Shown here: positions 1-6,391 of the stretch, piece after piece
How positions within the stretch are numbered: the stretch's first letter is position 1
Layout of the letters: every line of letters starts with the position of its first letter
Notes under the pieces: model-generated
Told to the model about the DNA's origin: nothing
The model's database searches: none
What the model saw: only the letters and a program-made list of their open reading frames with translations
Position numbers and translations under genes: made by a program
Assembly: GCA_030539595.1 (NCBI GenBank)
Contig: JAUNXW010000032.1
Location: 1-13,324, forward strand
Source of the DNA: Methanocorpusculum sp.
GTDB taxonomy: Archaea > Halobacteriota > Methanomicrobia > Methanomicrobiales > Methanocorpusculaceae
DNA length: 13,324 bases
Reading direction: 5' to 3'

Positions 1-1522
1 AAAATGACAGATGCATGAATGAATTATCTGCAGCTCCTGTTTCTTTCAGGTGCGCATCAAGTTCCGCAAGTTTTCCGCAGAGTTCTTCGCAGGTCAAATC
101 AGCCATAAGACCGCCGATTTTCAGCGGAAGAACAGTCGTTTTTCCGCCGCATACAACACTCATTCCACCGCCGCAGTCGGCTATTGCTTTGACCGCCTCA
201 AGAATTTCGGAATCAGTTGCGCCAGCTGCGATAATATTATGCGCATCGTGCGCAATTGATGTAGCAATTGCTCCTTTCTTAAATCCGAAACCTTTCACAA
301 GTCCGACTGCAATATCTCCTGTTCTGTATCTGTCGATACAGACCACTTTGCTTACTCCGTAATCGTATTTTGTTCCAATGAGTGATTCTGTTGCGACCTC
401 ATTTTTGATGAGCCCGATAATTTTTAATTTTCCTTCTGGCAGTGCCAATTCATCCGCAGAATAATCTCTTACAACCACCTTCGGCGAAACAAAATTCTTC
501 GTCAGCTCCTTTGTGTCTGATAACGCAAACTCTTTCACGTTGACTCCGTTCTTGTAAACTTCCGCTATTGAGAACTCCTCTGATTTATCAAGAACACAGA
601 AGTCGGCAATTTTTCCGGGAGCAATTATTCCTCTGTCGTTAAGCCCAAAACATTCAGCCGCCGAAAGTGTCGCGCATCTCAAAACAAGGTCAAGATTTGC
701 CCCGTTTCTGCACGCAACGCGGATACAGTTGTCAATTGAGCCTTCTTTTTTAATTAAGTCCGCGTGCTTATCGTCAGTTGCAAAACAACAGCGCGACTCT
801 GTACTGTCATCAATCACTTCGGAAAGCGCGGCAACATTTTTAGCCGCTCCGCCTTCACGCGCTAAAATATACATCCCAAGCTCGATTTTTTCACGCGCTT
901 CATCTGCTGTTATACATTCGTGTTCAGTTCTTATACCGTGCGAAATGTATTCGCAAAGAGCATCTCCGGATAACTGCGGCGCGTGCCCGTCAATGTGTTC
1001 AAATATTGAAAGCTTTGCAAGAACAGACGGGTCTTTTGCCAAAACACCCGGATAGTTCATCATCTCACCGAGCCCCAGGACCTTCGGATTATTTTTGTAG
1101 CGCGCTATGTCTTCGGCTGTTAAAACCGCCCCGCCGACATCAATCGCGGTAGCTGGAACGCACGAAGGAACCATAAAAAAAATATCCGCGGGAGATTTTT
1201 TTGAGTTCTCAATCATAAAATCCACCCCGTCCGTTCCCGCGACGTTTGCGATTTCGTGAGGGTCGGCAATAACTGTTGTCACTCCGTGAGAGGCGGCAAG
1301 TTTTCCGAATTCCGATGGGACAAGGAGCGTGCTTTCTATATGTATGTGAGAGTCGATAAGCCCGGGAATAACCCTTGCGCCGCTGAAATCTGTTATTTTT
1401 TCGGCAGTGAGTGCGTGAGGTCTGCTGATTGTTATTATTTTTCCGTTTTCAACCGAAAACGAGGCAGGTTTCCATTCACGTATTACTGGGTTGTATAAAA
1501 GCAGATTGTCGAATACTTCCAT
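1..1522 (-). CDS. ade: Adenine deaminase, C-terminus cut by window edge
   Basis: Hydrolyses adenine to hypoxanthine and ammonia (purine salvage, cytoplasm). Seen: 507 residues in one open frame from ATG at 1522 to the left edge with no stop. It is a metal-dependent amidohydrolase: GLIDSHIHIEST gives the HxH pair (H59, H61), followed by ADPHEIANV (D87, H89, E90), GLGEMMN (about 150-156), HIDGHAP (H177, H180), TEHE (H201) and an ATDDKH metal-site motif (about 248-253). The typical adenine deaminase C-terminal domain follows, with IAHDAHN (about 424-430), GGGM and the start of the FMxLSF stretch. The family usually runs about 30-40 residues past this point, so only a short tail is missing. It lies 5 nt after the stop of the preceding minus-strand gene and is probably co-transcribed with it. 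No frameshift or missing catalytic residue was found. The motif string is distinctive for Ade rather than other amidohydrolases. Confidence 0.95.
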   Translation of the reverse strand, partial: MEVFDNLLLYNPVIREWKPASFSVENGKIITISRPHALTAEKITDFSGARVIPGLIDSHIHIESTLLVPSEFGKLAASHGVTTVIADPHEIANVAGTDGVDFMIENSKKSPADIFFMVPSCVPATAIDVGGAVLTAEDIARYKNNPKVLGLGEMMNYPGVLAKDPSVLAKLSIFEHIDGHAPQLSGDALCEYISHGIRTEHECITADEAREKIELGMYILAREGGAAKNVAALSEVIDDSTESRCCFATDDKHADLIKKEGSIDNCIRVACRNGANLDLVLRCATLSAAECFGLNDRGIIAPGKIADFCVLDKSEEFSIAEVYKNGVNVKEFALSDTKELTKNFVSPKVVVRDYSADELALPEGKLKIIGLIKNEVATESLIGTKYDYGVSKVVCIDRYRTGDIAVGLVKGFGFKKGAIATSIAHDAHNIIAAGATDSEILEAVKAIADCGGGMSVVCGGKTTVLPLKIGGLMADLTCEELCGKLAELDAHLKETGAADNSFMHLSF

Positions 1523-1527
1523 TGATA

Positions 1528-1932
1528 TTATATTACATCGACATATTTTATGAACCCTGTGATTCTTTTGTGAGGCTCTTCTTTTTCGAGGATGTAGATG
1601 AATATTTTATATTTTCCCGAGTTTAGTATTACAGGCATTTTTGAGATTGTTGTCTGACCTTTTCCGAAGTCGGCAATAAATGACTGCATGGGCGCTGCAG
1701 ATGTAGACGAGAAGAGCCCGTCTTCTTTGAATACTTCATACTGTATCCATGCGGTAAGAGGCTGGTCTCCGCTGTAAGTGAATTCGGTTGTGAGAATTCC
1801 GTTTGAGTATACCGGCTCTTTGGCTTCTATCTGCGGGGTTGCGGAGAATACTAACAGTATTACTATGATTCCCGCAATCAGCAGAAGAAAACCGCCGAGG
1901 TATAGATTTCTCATACTTACAGGGTCTTTCAT
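1528..1932 (-). CDS. Membrane-anchored hypothetical protein, 134 aa
   Basis: Not recognised as a named family. An N-terminal hydrophobic segment (about residues 9-29, GGFLLLIAGIIVILLVFSA) is followed by about 100 residues with beta-strand character and no Cys or His motif. This fits one membrane span with a small extracytoplasmic domain, perhaps an immunoglobulin-like or other beta-sandwich fold (inference). The first ATG (1932) lies 2 nt after the stop of the upstream 58-aa gene. An in-frame ATG at residue 7 (1914) would start just before the hydrophobic segment and is an equally plausible start, since neither has a clear ribosome binding site. The stop is 5 nt before ade, so the three genes look like one transcript. 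A link to purine uptake or salvage is suggested only by position. Confident that it is a gene, not of its function. Confidence 0.75.
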   Translation of the reverse strand: MKDPVSMRNLYLGGFLLLIAGIIVILLVFSATPQIEAKEPVYSNGILTTEFTYSGDQPLTAWIQYEVFKEDGLFSSTSAAPMQSFIADFGKGQTTISKMPVILNSGKYKIFIYILEKEEPHKRITGFIKYVDVI

Positions 1933-1934
1933 TT

Positions 1935-2111
1935 TCAGTCTAACCGTTCTACCGTTACTTTTACTTTGTCGCCGGATTTTAGTCCGTGACCTTTGGGAAC
2001 GTCGATATTAAACCAGAGGTCGCCCTGCTGAGCCATGAGACAGTCTTTTCTGCCTTCGATGTCGGCGACAAATTCTAAGGTTTCCACTATCTCAGCTATT
2101 TTTTGTGCCAT
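1935..2111 (-). CDS. Small conserved-looking protein, 58 aa
   Basis: ATG at 2111 to TGA at 1935-1937, 58 residues beginning MAQKIAEIVETLEFVADIEG and ending KVKVTVERLD. The pattern is alternating hydrophobic and charged residues, with a GDLWFNIDVPKG turn and a final KSGDKVKVTVE strand. This resembles small beta-barrel proteins (OB, SH3 or AbrB-like size), but no family is recognised. One Cys (in KDCLM). The 2-nt gap to the next start, the open frame with normal codon use and the TATA-like sequence just upstream support a real gene and make it the first gene of the cluster leading to ade. The function is unknown; a role as a small nucleic-acid-binding or regulatory partner would be speculation. 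Confidence 0.65.
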   Translation of the reverse strand: MAQKIAEIVETLEFVADIEGRKDCLMAQQGDLWFNIDVPKGHGLKSGDKVKVTVERLD

Positions 2112-2114
2112 AAT

Positions 2115-2140
2115 TAAATAAGGGTATTATATGGTAAATA
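2115..2140 (-). promoter_or_regulatory. TATA-like promoter for the ade cluster
   Basis: On the minus strand the stretch reads TTTACCATATAATACCC and then runs AT-rich into the ATG at 2111. The best box (CATATAATA, about 2125-2133) is only about 18-22 nt from the start codon, so the transcript would be leaderless or nearly so. Assigned by eye; no transcription data. Confidence 0.35.
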
Positions 2141-2167
2141 AGTTTATCCTTCAGGTTGCTTAAAAAA

Positions 2168-3382
2168 CTACAACTCCTCAGACTTCCTTCCCTTCTTTCC
2201 GCCGTTCTTCTTACGCATGCGTTTGATAACAGCCACATTAATCACAATCACAGCGCAGAGCACAAGAATAATCACCGCACAGACAAGAATAATCTGCTCG
2301 TAATAATTCGAAAGACTTGGGAAAGAAATCGTAATATTCGACGAAGTCGGCGACGCGGAAACTGTCGGAGAAGCCGTTGACGTTTTAGTTTCGGTTGGAG
2401 AAATCGTCTGCGTTGCTGTAGCCGTCTTAACGGTTGTCTGCGTTGAAACAGGAGTTAAATCCGCATAATTGTATGCAATATTCAAAACGCTTACCGACTC
2501 CTTATAAATAGTATCCGCATCAGGATTTCCTCCGCTGTTGAATGAAGAAAGAGCTGTATTATATGCATTCTTGACCCCCAGATTTGCCGCAGTAAGAAGT
2601 GCCGCCTCATTTGTCTGACCGTTTGAATTAAGTTTGGAAATCGTACCTTCAACAGTATCTATATTTGATTTAGTGAGCGCAAGAATCTTTTCCGTAACTG
2701 CCCTGTCTGCTGAATTAACATTTTTTTCAGCCTCTGTAAGTGCATTTATCGCGTTTCTGAAATCAGCCGTTCCGTAAGATTCTGCCTTTGAAAGCGCGTC
2801 AGCTGCAGAAATCGCATACTGACTTGCTTTTGAAAAGTCTCCGCTGTATAATGAAATCCTGTGTTTGACCGCCGAAAGTTTATTATTCTGGGCAGAAATA
2901 TCATTGGATAAATCAGCAGTATTATATACAGTCTGCTGAGGCGTCGAATATTCTCCAAGTTCGTTTGTGCCGTATTCCTCCTGCTTAACATTCATCACAC
3001 AGATAGAGCTTCCGCCCGAAGCAGATGAAACAGATCCCGTGAGATTAATAATCAGCGTAATCTTCTGCTGATATCCGAGCAGATAACCAGATATTGTATT
3101 TACGCGGTTCGTGTTCGTTCTGTTCGTAATCTCATGACCTCCGCTGATTACATGAGTTTTCCAGACCGGAGTTACAAGTTCTGTTGTGAGAATCAGGTCA
3201 TTGCCCATTTCCATAGCGCCTGCGGCAAAAGTAATCACCATAGAAGCTTCAACGGATTCTCCCGTTCCCAAAACACCGCTCGGGTTAACGACAGCCTCCT
3301 GCTCTATTTGAAAAGCCGAGACACCGCTTACGCAGATTAAGCAAAGCGCCAGAGCCAAAAATACAGATAATATCTTTTTCAT
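2168..3382 (-). CDS. Secreted Ser/Thr-rich surface protein with C-terminal anchor
   Basis: No named family recognised. I start it at the ATG at 3382, not the upstream in-frame ATG at 3418, because residue 1 there begins a standard signal peptide (MKKILSVFLALALCLICVSG, likely cut after VSA at residue 23). The mature protein (404 aa before processing) has a beta-rich N-terminal domain (about 24-150) with sequons NRT and NLT. A helical, Ala-rich segment (about 160-300, e.g. AISAADALSKAES, probable coiled coil) follows, then a Ser/Thr/Pro linker (about 310-355, likely O-glycosylated or cell-wall spanning), one membrane helix (about 364-386) and a basic cytoplasmic tail ending KKGRKSEEL. Topology: outside, single C-terminal span, anchored at or through an S-layer. 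The stop is followed on this strand by a T6 run (about 2162-2168) that may end transcription. It diverges from the radical SAM gene, but there is no Cys-rich segment to make it an obvious substrate. Confidence 0.8.
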   Translation of the reverse strand: MKKILSVFLALALCLICVSGVSAFQIEQEAVVNPSGVLGTGESVEASMVITFAAGAMEMGNDLILTTELVTPVWKTHVISGGHEITNRTNTNRVNTISGYLLGYQQKITLIINLTGSVSSASGGSSICVMNVKQEEYGTNELGEYSTPQQTVYNTADLSNDISAQNNKLSAVKHRISLYSGDFSKASQYAISAADALSKAESYGTADFRNAINALTEAEKNVNSADRAVTEKILALTKSNIDTVEGTISKLNSNGQTNEAALLTAANLGVKNAYNTALSSFNSGGNPDADTIYKESVSVLNIAYNYADLTPVSTQTTVKTATATQTISPTETKTSTASPTVSASPTSSNITISFPSLSNYYEQIILVCAVIILVLCAVIVINVAVIKRMRKKNGGKKGRKSEEL

Positions 3383-3445
3383 CTGATTATTAAATACGCT
3401 TACAAAAATAATAAACATGTATCATATCCCATATAATAATTAGAT
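3383..3445. promoter_or_regulatory. Divergent promoter region, surface protein / radical SAM gene
   Basis: A 63-nt AT-rich gap between two divergent starts. On the minus strand TTTATTATTTT (about 3406-3416) lies 25-30 nt before the ATG at 3382. On the plus strand CATATCCCATATAATAATT (3423-3441) precedes the ATG at 3446. Neither start has a Shine-Dalgarno sequence, so both messages are probably leaderless. The boxes nearly overlap, so the two genes may compete for or share control. Confidence 0.4.
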
Positions 3446-4600
3446 ATGAAAAACCCCTTCCATGTAATGATAATACCCACACTCGGCTGTCCCGGGCGGT
3501 GTAAATACTGCTGGAGTTCTGACGTCAATTCGCCCAAGATGTCAACAGACACCGTTAAAGACATCATTGAGTGGCTCAAACCAATGAAAGATACAAGGGT
3601 GACTTTCACTTTTCACGGCGGCGAACCTCTTCTTGCAGGCGCGGATTTTTATAAAACAGTTCTGCCGATGATTTCAAAAAATCTCGCGCATCTTTCGCCT
3701 GAGTTTGCGATGCAGACAAATCTCTGGCTCATGAACGATGAACTTGCAAAAATTCTTGCGGAGTATAAAGTCCCGCTCGGTTCTTCAATAGACGGGCCTA
3801 AAGAACTTACAGATTATCAGCGGGGTGACGAATATTTCAAGCGGTGTATGGAAGGCTACCGCATTGCGAAAAATCACGGGCTTACTGTTCGATTCATCTG
3901 CACGTTTACGAATTCTTCCGTGAAGCAAAAAGAAGAGATTGTAAAATTCTTCGAGGAGCAGGGCTGGGATATGAAACTTCACCCCGCTCTTCCCTCGCTT
4001 AAAAGCGATAATCCTAACGCTTGGGCTTTGTCTCCGGAAGAATACGGAGACCTCTTAGTTTATCTTCTGGATAATGCCTGCACTAAGCCTGATTTTGATA
4101 TTATCAACATCAATGATTTATGCCGCTGCGTTTTCACACGTTCGGGAAGTGTGTGTACTTACGCGGATTGTATGGGGACAACTTTTGCCGTAGGTCCTGA
4201 CGGAAATATTTATCCCTGCTACAGATTTATCGGGATGTCTGAATGGGTTATGGGCAATGTCAGAAATCATCCGAGTATTGATTCTTTAATGACAAGTCCT
4301 GCTGGCTTGAGGATGCTTGCGTTTAAGGATTATGTCGACACTGCGTGTTCTGACTGCGCACATATTTCTTACTGCCGCGGAGGTTGCCCGTATAATGCCA
4401 TAGCTCCTTCTGGCGGGCATTTAAAAGGCGTTGACCCTCACTGCAGAGCTTATAAAAAAGCCTTTGATGAAATCTGTTCGCGTATGGAAAATGAGATGAA
4501 TGCAGTTCAGGCTTCTCCTGCGCTGAGCAGAGTTTCGCGTGTGAAAAGGGTGAGTAAGCCTGCGATTACTCCGCTTATGAGACGGATTGTGGAAAAATAA
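3446..4600 (+). CDS. Radical SAM/SPASM protein, putative peptide modifier
   Basis: 384 aa. The N-terminus holds the SAM-binding [4Fe-4S] site CPGRCKYC (C15, C19, C22, the CxxxCxxC form), then the SAM-contact motif HGGEP (57-61) and a TIM-barrel-like core. The region from about residue 225 to 345 is a SPASM-type auxiliary cluster domain: several Cys before GPDGNIYPCYRF (about 248-260), then CSDCAHISYCRGGC and a final Cys in the PHCRAY segment. This layout is that of sactisynthase/anSME-like enzymes that modify a peptide or protein. From memory it best matches the methanogen group called Mhun_1560 family (TIGR04083), but I could not run the model. The enzyme would act in the cytoplasm and needs an electron donor. 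The C-terminal 50 residues are basic and extend past the cluster domain. No small Cys-rich ORF lies next to it, so the substrate is unknown. The start is supported by the short lead before the cluster motif. Confidence 0.88.
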   Translation: MKNPFHVMIIPTLGCPGRCKYCWSSDVNSPKMSTDTVKDIIEWLKPMKDTRVTFTFHGGEPLLAGADFYKTVLPMISKNLAHLSPEFAMQTNLWLMNDELAKILAEYKVPLGSSIDGPKELTDYQRGDEYFKRCMEGYRIAKNHGLTVRFICTFTNSSVKQKEEIVKFFEEQGWDMKLHPALPSLKSDNPNAWALSPEEYGDLLVYLLDNACTKPDFDIININDLCRCVFTRSGSVCTYADCMGTTFAVGPDGNIYPCYRFIGMSEWVMGNVRNHPSIDSLMTSPAGLRMLAFKDYVDTACSDCAHISYCRGGCPYNAIAPSGGHLKGVDPHCRAYKKAFDEICSRMENEMNAVQASPALSRVSRVKRVSKPAITPLMRRIVEK

Positions 4601-4602
4601 TT

Positions 4603-4674
4603 TTTAGGTTGTTCAATTGCGATTTTAATAGACAAACTTGTCCAACAGATTTAATCACGATTGAACATCCTAAA
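4603..4674. repeat. Large imperfect inverted repeat with inner palindrome
   Basis: Arms 4603-4624 and 4653-4674 pair with 19 of 22 positions (outer TTTAGG/CCTAAA, inner GTTCAAT and GATT). The 28-nt loop itself holds the palindrome GACAAACTTGTC (4631-4642). It begins 3 nt after the radical SAM stop. It may be an RNA hairpin ending or stabilising that transcript, a small mobile-element remnant (MITE-like), or the site of a structured RNA. No T-run follows the right arm, which argues against a simple terminator. Confidence 0.6.
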
Positions 4675-4700
4675 GAGAACAAGAACCAATCTAAAAAAAT

Positions 4701-4732
4701 CATATCCTATTAAAACACAATAATAATTATCA
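4701..4732 (+). promoter_or_regulatory. TATA-like promoter before the DUF2115 gene
   Basis: CATATCCTATTAAAA (4701-4715) is centred about 24 nt before the ATG at 4733, with no Shine-Dalgarno sequence in between. This fits leaderless transcription of the DUF2115-HAD pair. By eye only. Confidence 0.3.
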
Positions 4733-5338
4733 ATGAATCTCCTCGATAAATCCGATTCACAGGCGCGTGATTTTATTTACAAAATCTCAGACGACCTGAT
4801 TTCAGCAGAATCAGCCTCGCACGCAGCAGAAATAATCGGGCGGGCTCTTTCCAAATACACAATATCTGATTTACAATACATAGGCGGGCACATAAAACTC
4901 GAAGTTGACAAACTTCCAAACCCTTATAAAAATCAGTACAGACCCTACTCGACTTATCTTCTGGATAAATACGGCGAAGTAATCTCAAAATTCAGAAAAG
5001 GCAAAGGGTGTAATTTTTACGAAGCTAACGACGCTGAGCTTTGGAAAAAATATTGGGAGGATTCCAAGCTCTGCTGTTTTCAAAAATCCTACGACGAAAA
5101 ATATTCAATTCTAATAGGTAATATGCCACTTCGTGCATTTTTTTACAGACTTGTTTTCGGTCACGTAATGTTTCTCGAAAAAGGTCTGGGACATCCGGTG
5201 GGGCTTCCATTTCCGGGAGGATTCAAAGTAAGACAGGAAGGAAAAACAGTTTACTGCCCGATTCGCGACAAAGAAAAAGATCTCCCCGAAGCATTATGTA
5301 ATTACTGTCCTGCAGAACAAGACCCCGAATACAAATAA
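4733..5338 (+). CDS. DUF2115 (UPF0305) family protein
   Basis: 201 aa, close to the usual family length. The recognisable part is the C-terminal third: GHPVGLPFPGGFKV (about 151-164), a strand with VYCPIRDKEKD (about 172-182) and ALCNYCPAEQDP (about 187-198). These give three conserved Cys that may bind a metal (inference). Earlier there is a CC pair (LCCF, about 112-115) and a mostly helical N-terminus. From memory these match DUF2115/UPF0305, a family found almost only in methanogens and without a known function. No signal peptide or membrane segment, so cytoplasmic. It is 29 nt before the HAD gene and likely co-transcribed with it. It is separated from the radical SAM gene by 132 nt that holds the inverted repeat, so it probably has its own promoter. 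Confidence 0.75.
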   Translation: MNLLDKSDSQARDFIYKISDDLISAESASHAAEIIGRALSKYTISDLQYIGGHIKLEVDKLPNPYKNQYRPYSTYLLDKYGEVISKFRKGKGCNFYEANDAELWKKYWEDSKLCCFQKSYDEKYSILIGNMPLRAFFYRLVFGHVMFLEKGLGHPVGLPFPGGFKVRQEGKTVYCPIRDKEKDLPEALCNYCPAEQDPEYK

Positions 5339-5367
5339 ATTTTAGTTTCGCGGTCAAATTTATTTTA

Positions 5368-6012
5368 ATGTCCCCTTACAAAGCCGTACTTTTCGACATG
5401 GACAATACGCTTCACAGCCTTTATGATGCACGTTTTGCCGCAGCCGACTGTGTTATGGCTTACAAGGGAGTTTTTCCGGATTTACATTTGTTTTCACTGA
5501 ATCGAGACAATCCTACACTTCTTGAAAAATCTGTGGGTCAGTATATCTCTGAAAACAATCTCAACGGAGAGGCTGAATGTATCTGGCTCTATAAAGCCGC
5601 AGAACTATTCTGCGTCAGGGAATACGAGGGTATGAGGGAGGTTCTGAATACGTTGAAAAATGCCGGCGTTAAACTTGCGGTAATTTCAAATGCAGACCCG
5701 ATTTCATCGAAAAAGAGGCTTGAGTCTCTTGAGTTTACTGAGTTTTTTGATATTGTTGTAAGCCCTGAGACCTTCGGCGTAAAAAAACCTGACCCGCAGG
5801 TTTACATAAAAACAATAGAGGCTCTCGGAGTTTCAGCAAATGAATGCGCTATGATAGGTGACAGAATAGATAGAGACGTAACGCCGCCAAGAGAACTTGG
5901 GATTTTCGGAATTCATGCGTGGTATGGTTCTCTTGATGAAAAAGACAGCGTGTGTTATGTGAACAGACCGGAAGAAATTCTCAGGGTTTTGGGTTTAGAG
6001 CCGGTTCAATAA
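5368..6012 (+). CDS. HAD-family hydrolase (phosphatase-like)
   Basis: 214 aa, full set of HAD motifs. Motif I DMDNT has nucleophile D10 and acid/base D12. Motif II is VISNAD with S107. Motif III is VKKPDP with Lys 139/140. Motif IV is GDRIDRD with D165, and D168/D170 as metal ligands. The cap between motifs I and II (about 16-95) is helical, as in the C1 cap of the YjjG/haloacid dehalogenase-like group. Such enzymes dephosphorylate small phosphometabolites; the substrate cannot be read from the sequence. The start ATG at 5368 places motif I at the usual distance from the N-terminus. It is downstream of the DUF2115 gene with a short AT-rich gap and no visible promoter of its own. Confidence 0.88.
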   Translation: MSPYKAVLFDMDNTLHSLYDARFAAADCVMAYKGVFPDLHLFSLNRDNPTLLEKSVGQYISENNLNGEAECIWLYKAAELFCVREYEGMREVLNTLKNAGVKLAVISNADPISSKKRLESLEFTEFFDIVVSPETFGVKKPDPQVYIKTIEALGVSANECAMIGDRIDRDVTPPRELGIFGIHAWYGSLDEKDSVCYVNRPEEILRVLGLEPVQ

Positions 6013-6123
6013 CGGGTTTGGCATACAAATTAATCTATGGATAATTTTTGTATTGTGATTTTCGTGATGTGCCATGCACTAAAAAATTTTCAACAAAACT
6101 ATCTCCAACATATTCAAACGACG

Positions 6124-6144
6124 ATTAAATAACCTCTATTTAAT
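6124..6144. repeat. Perfect AT-rich hairpin upstream of tRNA-Ala
   Basis: ATTAAATA (6124-6131), loop ACCTC, TATTTAAT (6137-6144): eight perfect pairs. It lies in the 188-nt gap between the HAD gene and tRNA-Ala. It may be a protein-binding palindrome or an upstream element. The rest of the gap (6013-6123) holds only a weak TACAAA...TTTGTA dyad (about 6025-6053), possibly the 3' end of the HAD transcript. Confidence 0.4.
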
Positions 6145-6161
6145 GAGTAACAAATCAACTG

Positions 6162-6173
6162 TTTTAATACTTA
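6162..6173 (+). promoter_or_regulatory. TATA-like box for tRNA-Ala
   Basis: TTTTAATACTTA is centred about 33 nt before the mature 5' end of the tRNA, a suitable place for archaeal transcription starting a few bases before the tRNA. Assigned by eye. Confidence 0.35.
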
Positions 6174-6200
6174 ACTGCACTAATATGTAAGAGAACTTAA

Positions 6201-6272
6201 GGGCTCGTATATCAGGGGTAGATAGCTACGTTCGCAACGTAGATGCCGCGGGTTCAAATCCCGCCGGGTCCA
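6201..6272 (+). tRNA. tRNA-Ala (anticodon CGC)
   Basis: A complete 72-nt cloverleaf. Acceptor GGGCTCG pairs with CGGGTCC, discriminator A, including the G3-U70 pair that marks tRNA-Ala. D-stem is TATC/GATA. Anticodon stem CTACG/CGTAG carries loop TTCGCAA, giving anticodon CGC (reads GCG). T-stem is GCGGG/CCCGC with loop TTCAAAT. No intron and no encoded CCA. A broken copy of its 3' half follows about 25 nt downstream. Confidence 0.95.
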
Positions 6273-6296
6273 TTATTATTTTCTCTTTTACAGCGC

Positions 6297-6381
6297 AGAT
6301 GCCGCGAACGCAAGACTCTGATGAGCCTTGCTTTACTGAGGTCACTTCGTGACCCGTTGTTCAAATCCCGTCGGATTCATT
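6297..6381 (+). pseudogene. Split copy of the tRNA-Ala 3' half (remnant)
   Basis: AGATGCCGCG at 6297-6306 repeats tRNA-Ala 6241-6250 exactly. GTTCAAATCCCG at 6359-6370 repeats the T-loop and T-stem exactly, and the following CGG.T.CATT (to 6381) matches the tRNA 3' end and flank with three changes. In the tRNA these two blocks are one base apart; here 52 nt separate them (6307-6358), containing the hairpin GGTCAC-TTC-GTGACC. No 5' half (acceptor, D-arm, anticodon) is present, so it cannot fold as a tRNA. Duplicated tRNA 3' ends are typical scars of tRNA-directed integration, followed here by deletion or insertion (inference). Confidence 0.6.
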
Positions 6382-6382
6382 C

Positions 6383-6391
6383 TAAAAAAAA
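6383..6391 (-). terminator. Poly-T terminator after the helicase gene
   Basis: On the minus strand the stop codon is followed directly by a run of T (the A-run at 6384-6390), the usual archaeal intrinsic termination signal, without a hairpin. Confidence 0.45.

Noticed and set aside
3383..3418. Extended N-terminus of the surface protein from the ATG at 3418
   Set aside because: It would put 12 residues ahead of a standard signal peptide and overlap the TATA-like boxes; the ATG at 3382 fits better.
4601..4732. Short Cys-rich peptide substrate next to the radical SAM gene
   Set aside because: No open frame with several Cys and a start codon on either strand; the gap is dominated by the inverted repeat.
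6318..6339. CTGATGA followed 11 nt later by CTGA, like C and D' boxes of an archaeal guide sRNA
   Set aside because: No convincing C' and D boxes follow, and the stretch is better explained as the insert splitting the tRNA-Ala 3' copy. Too short a motif to call.
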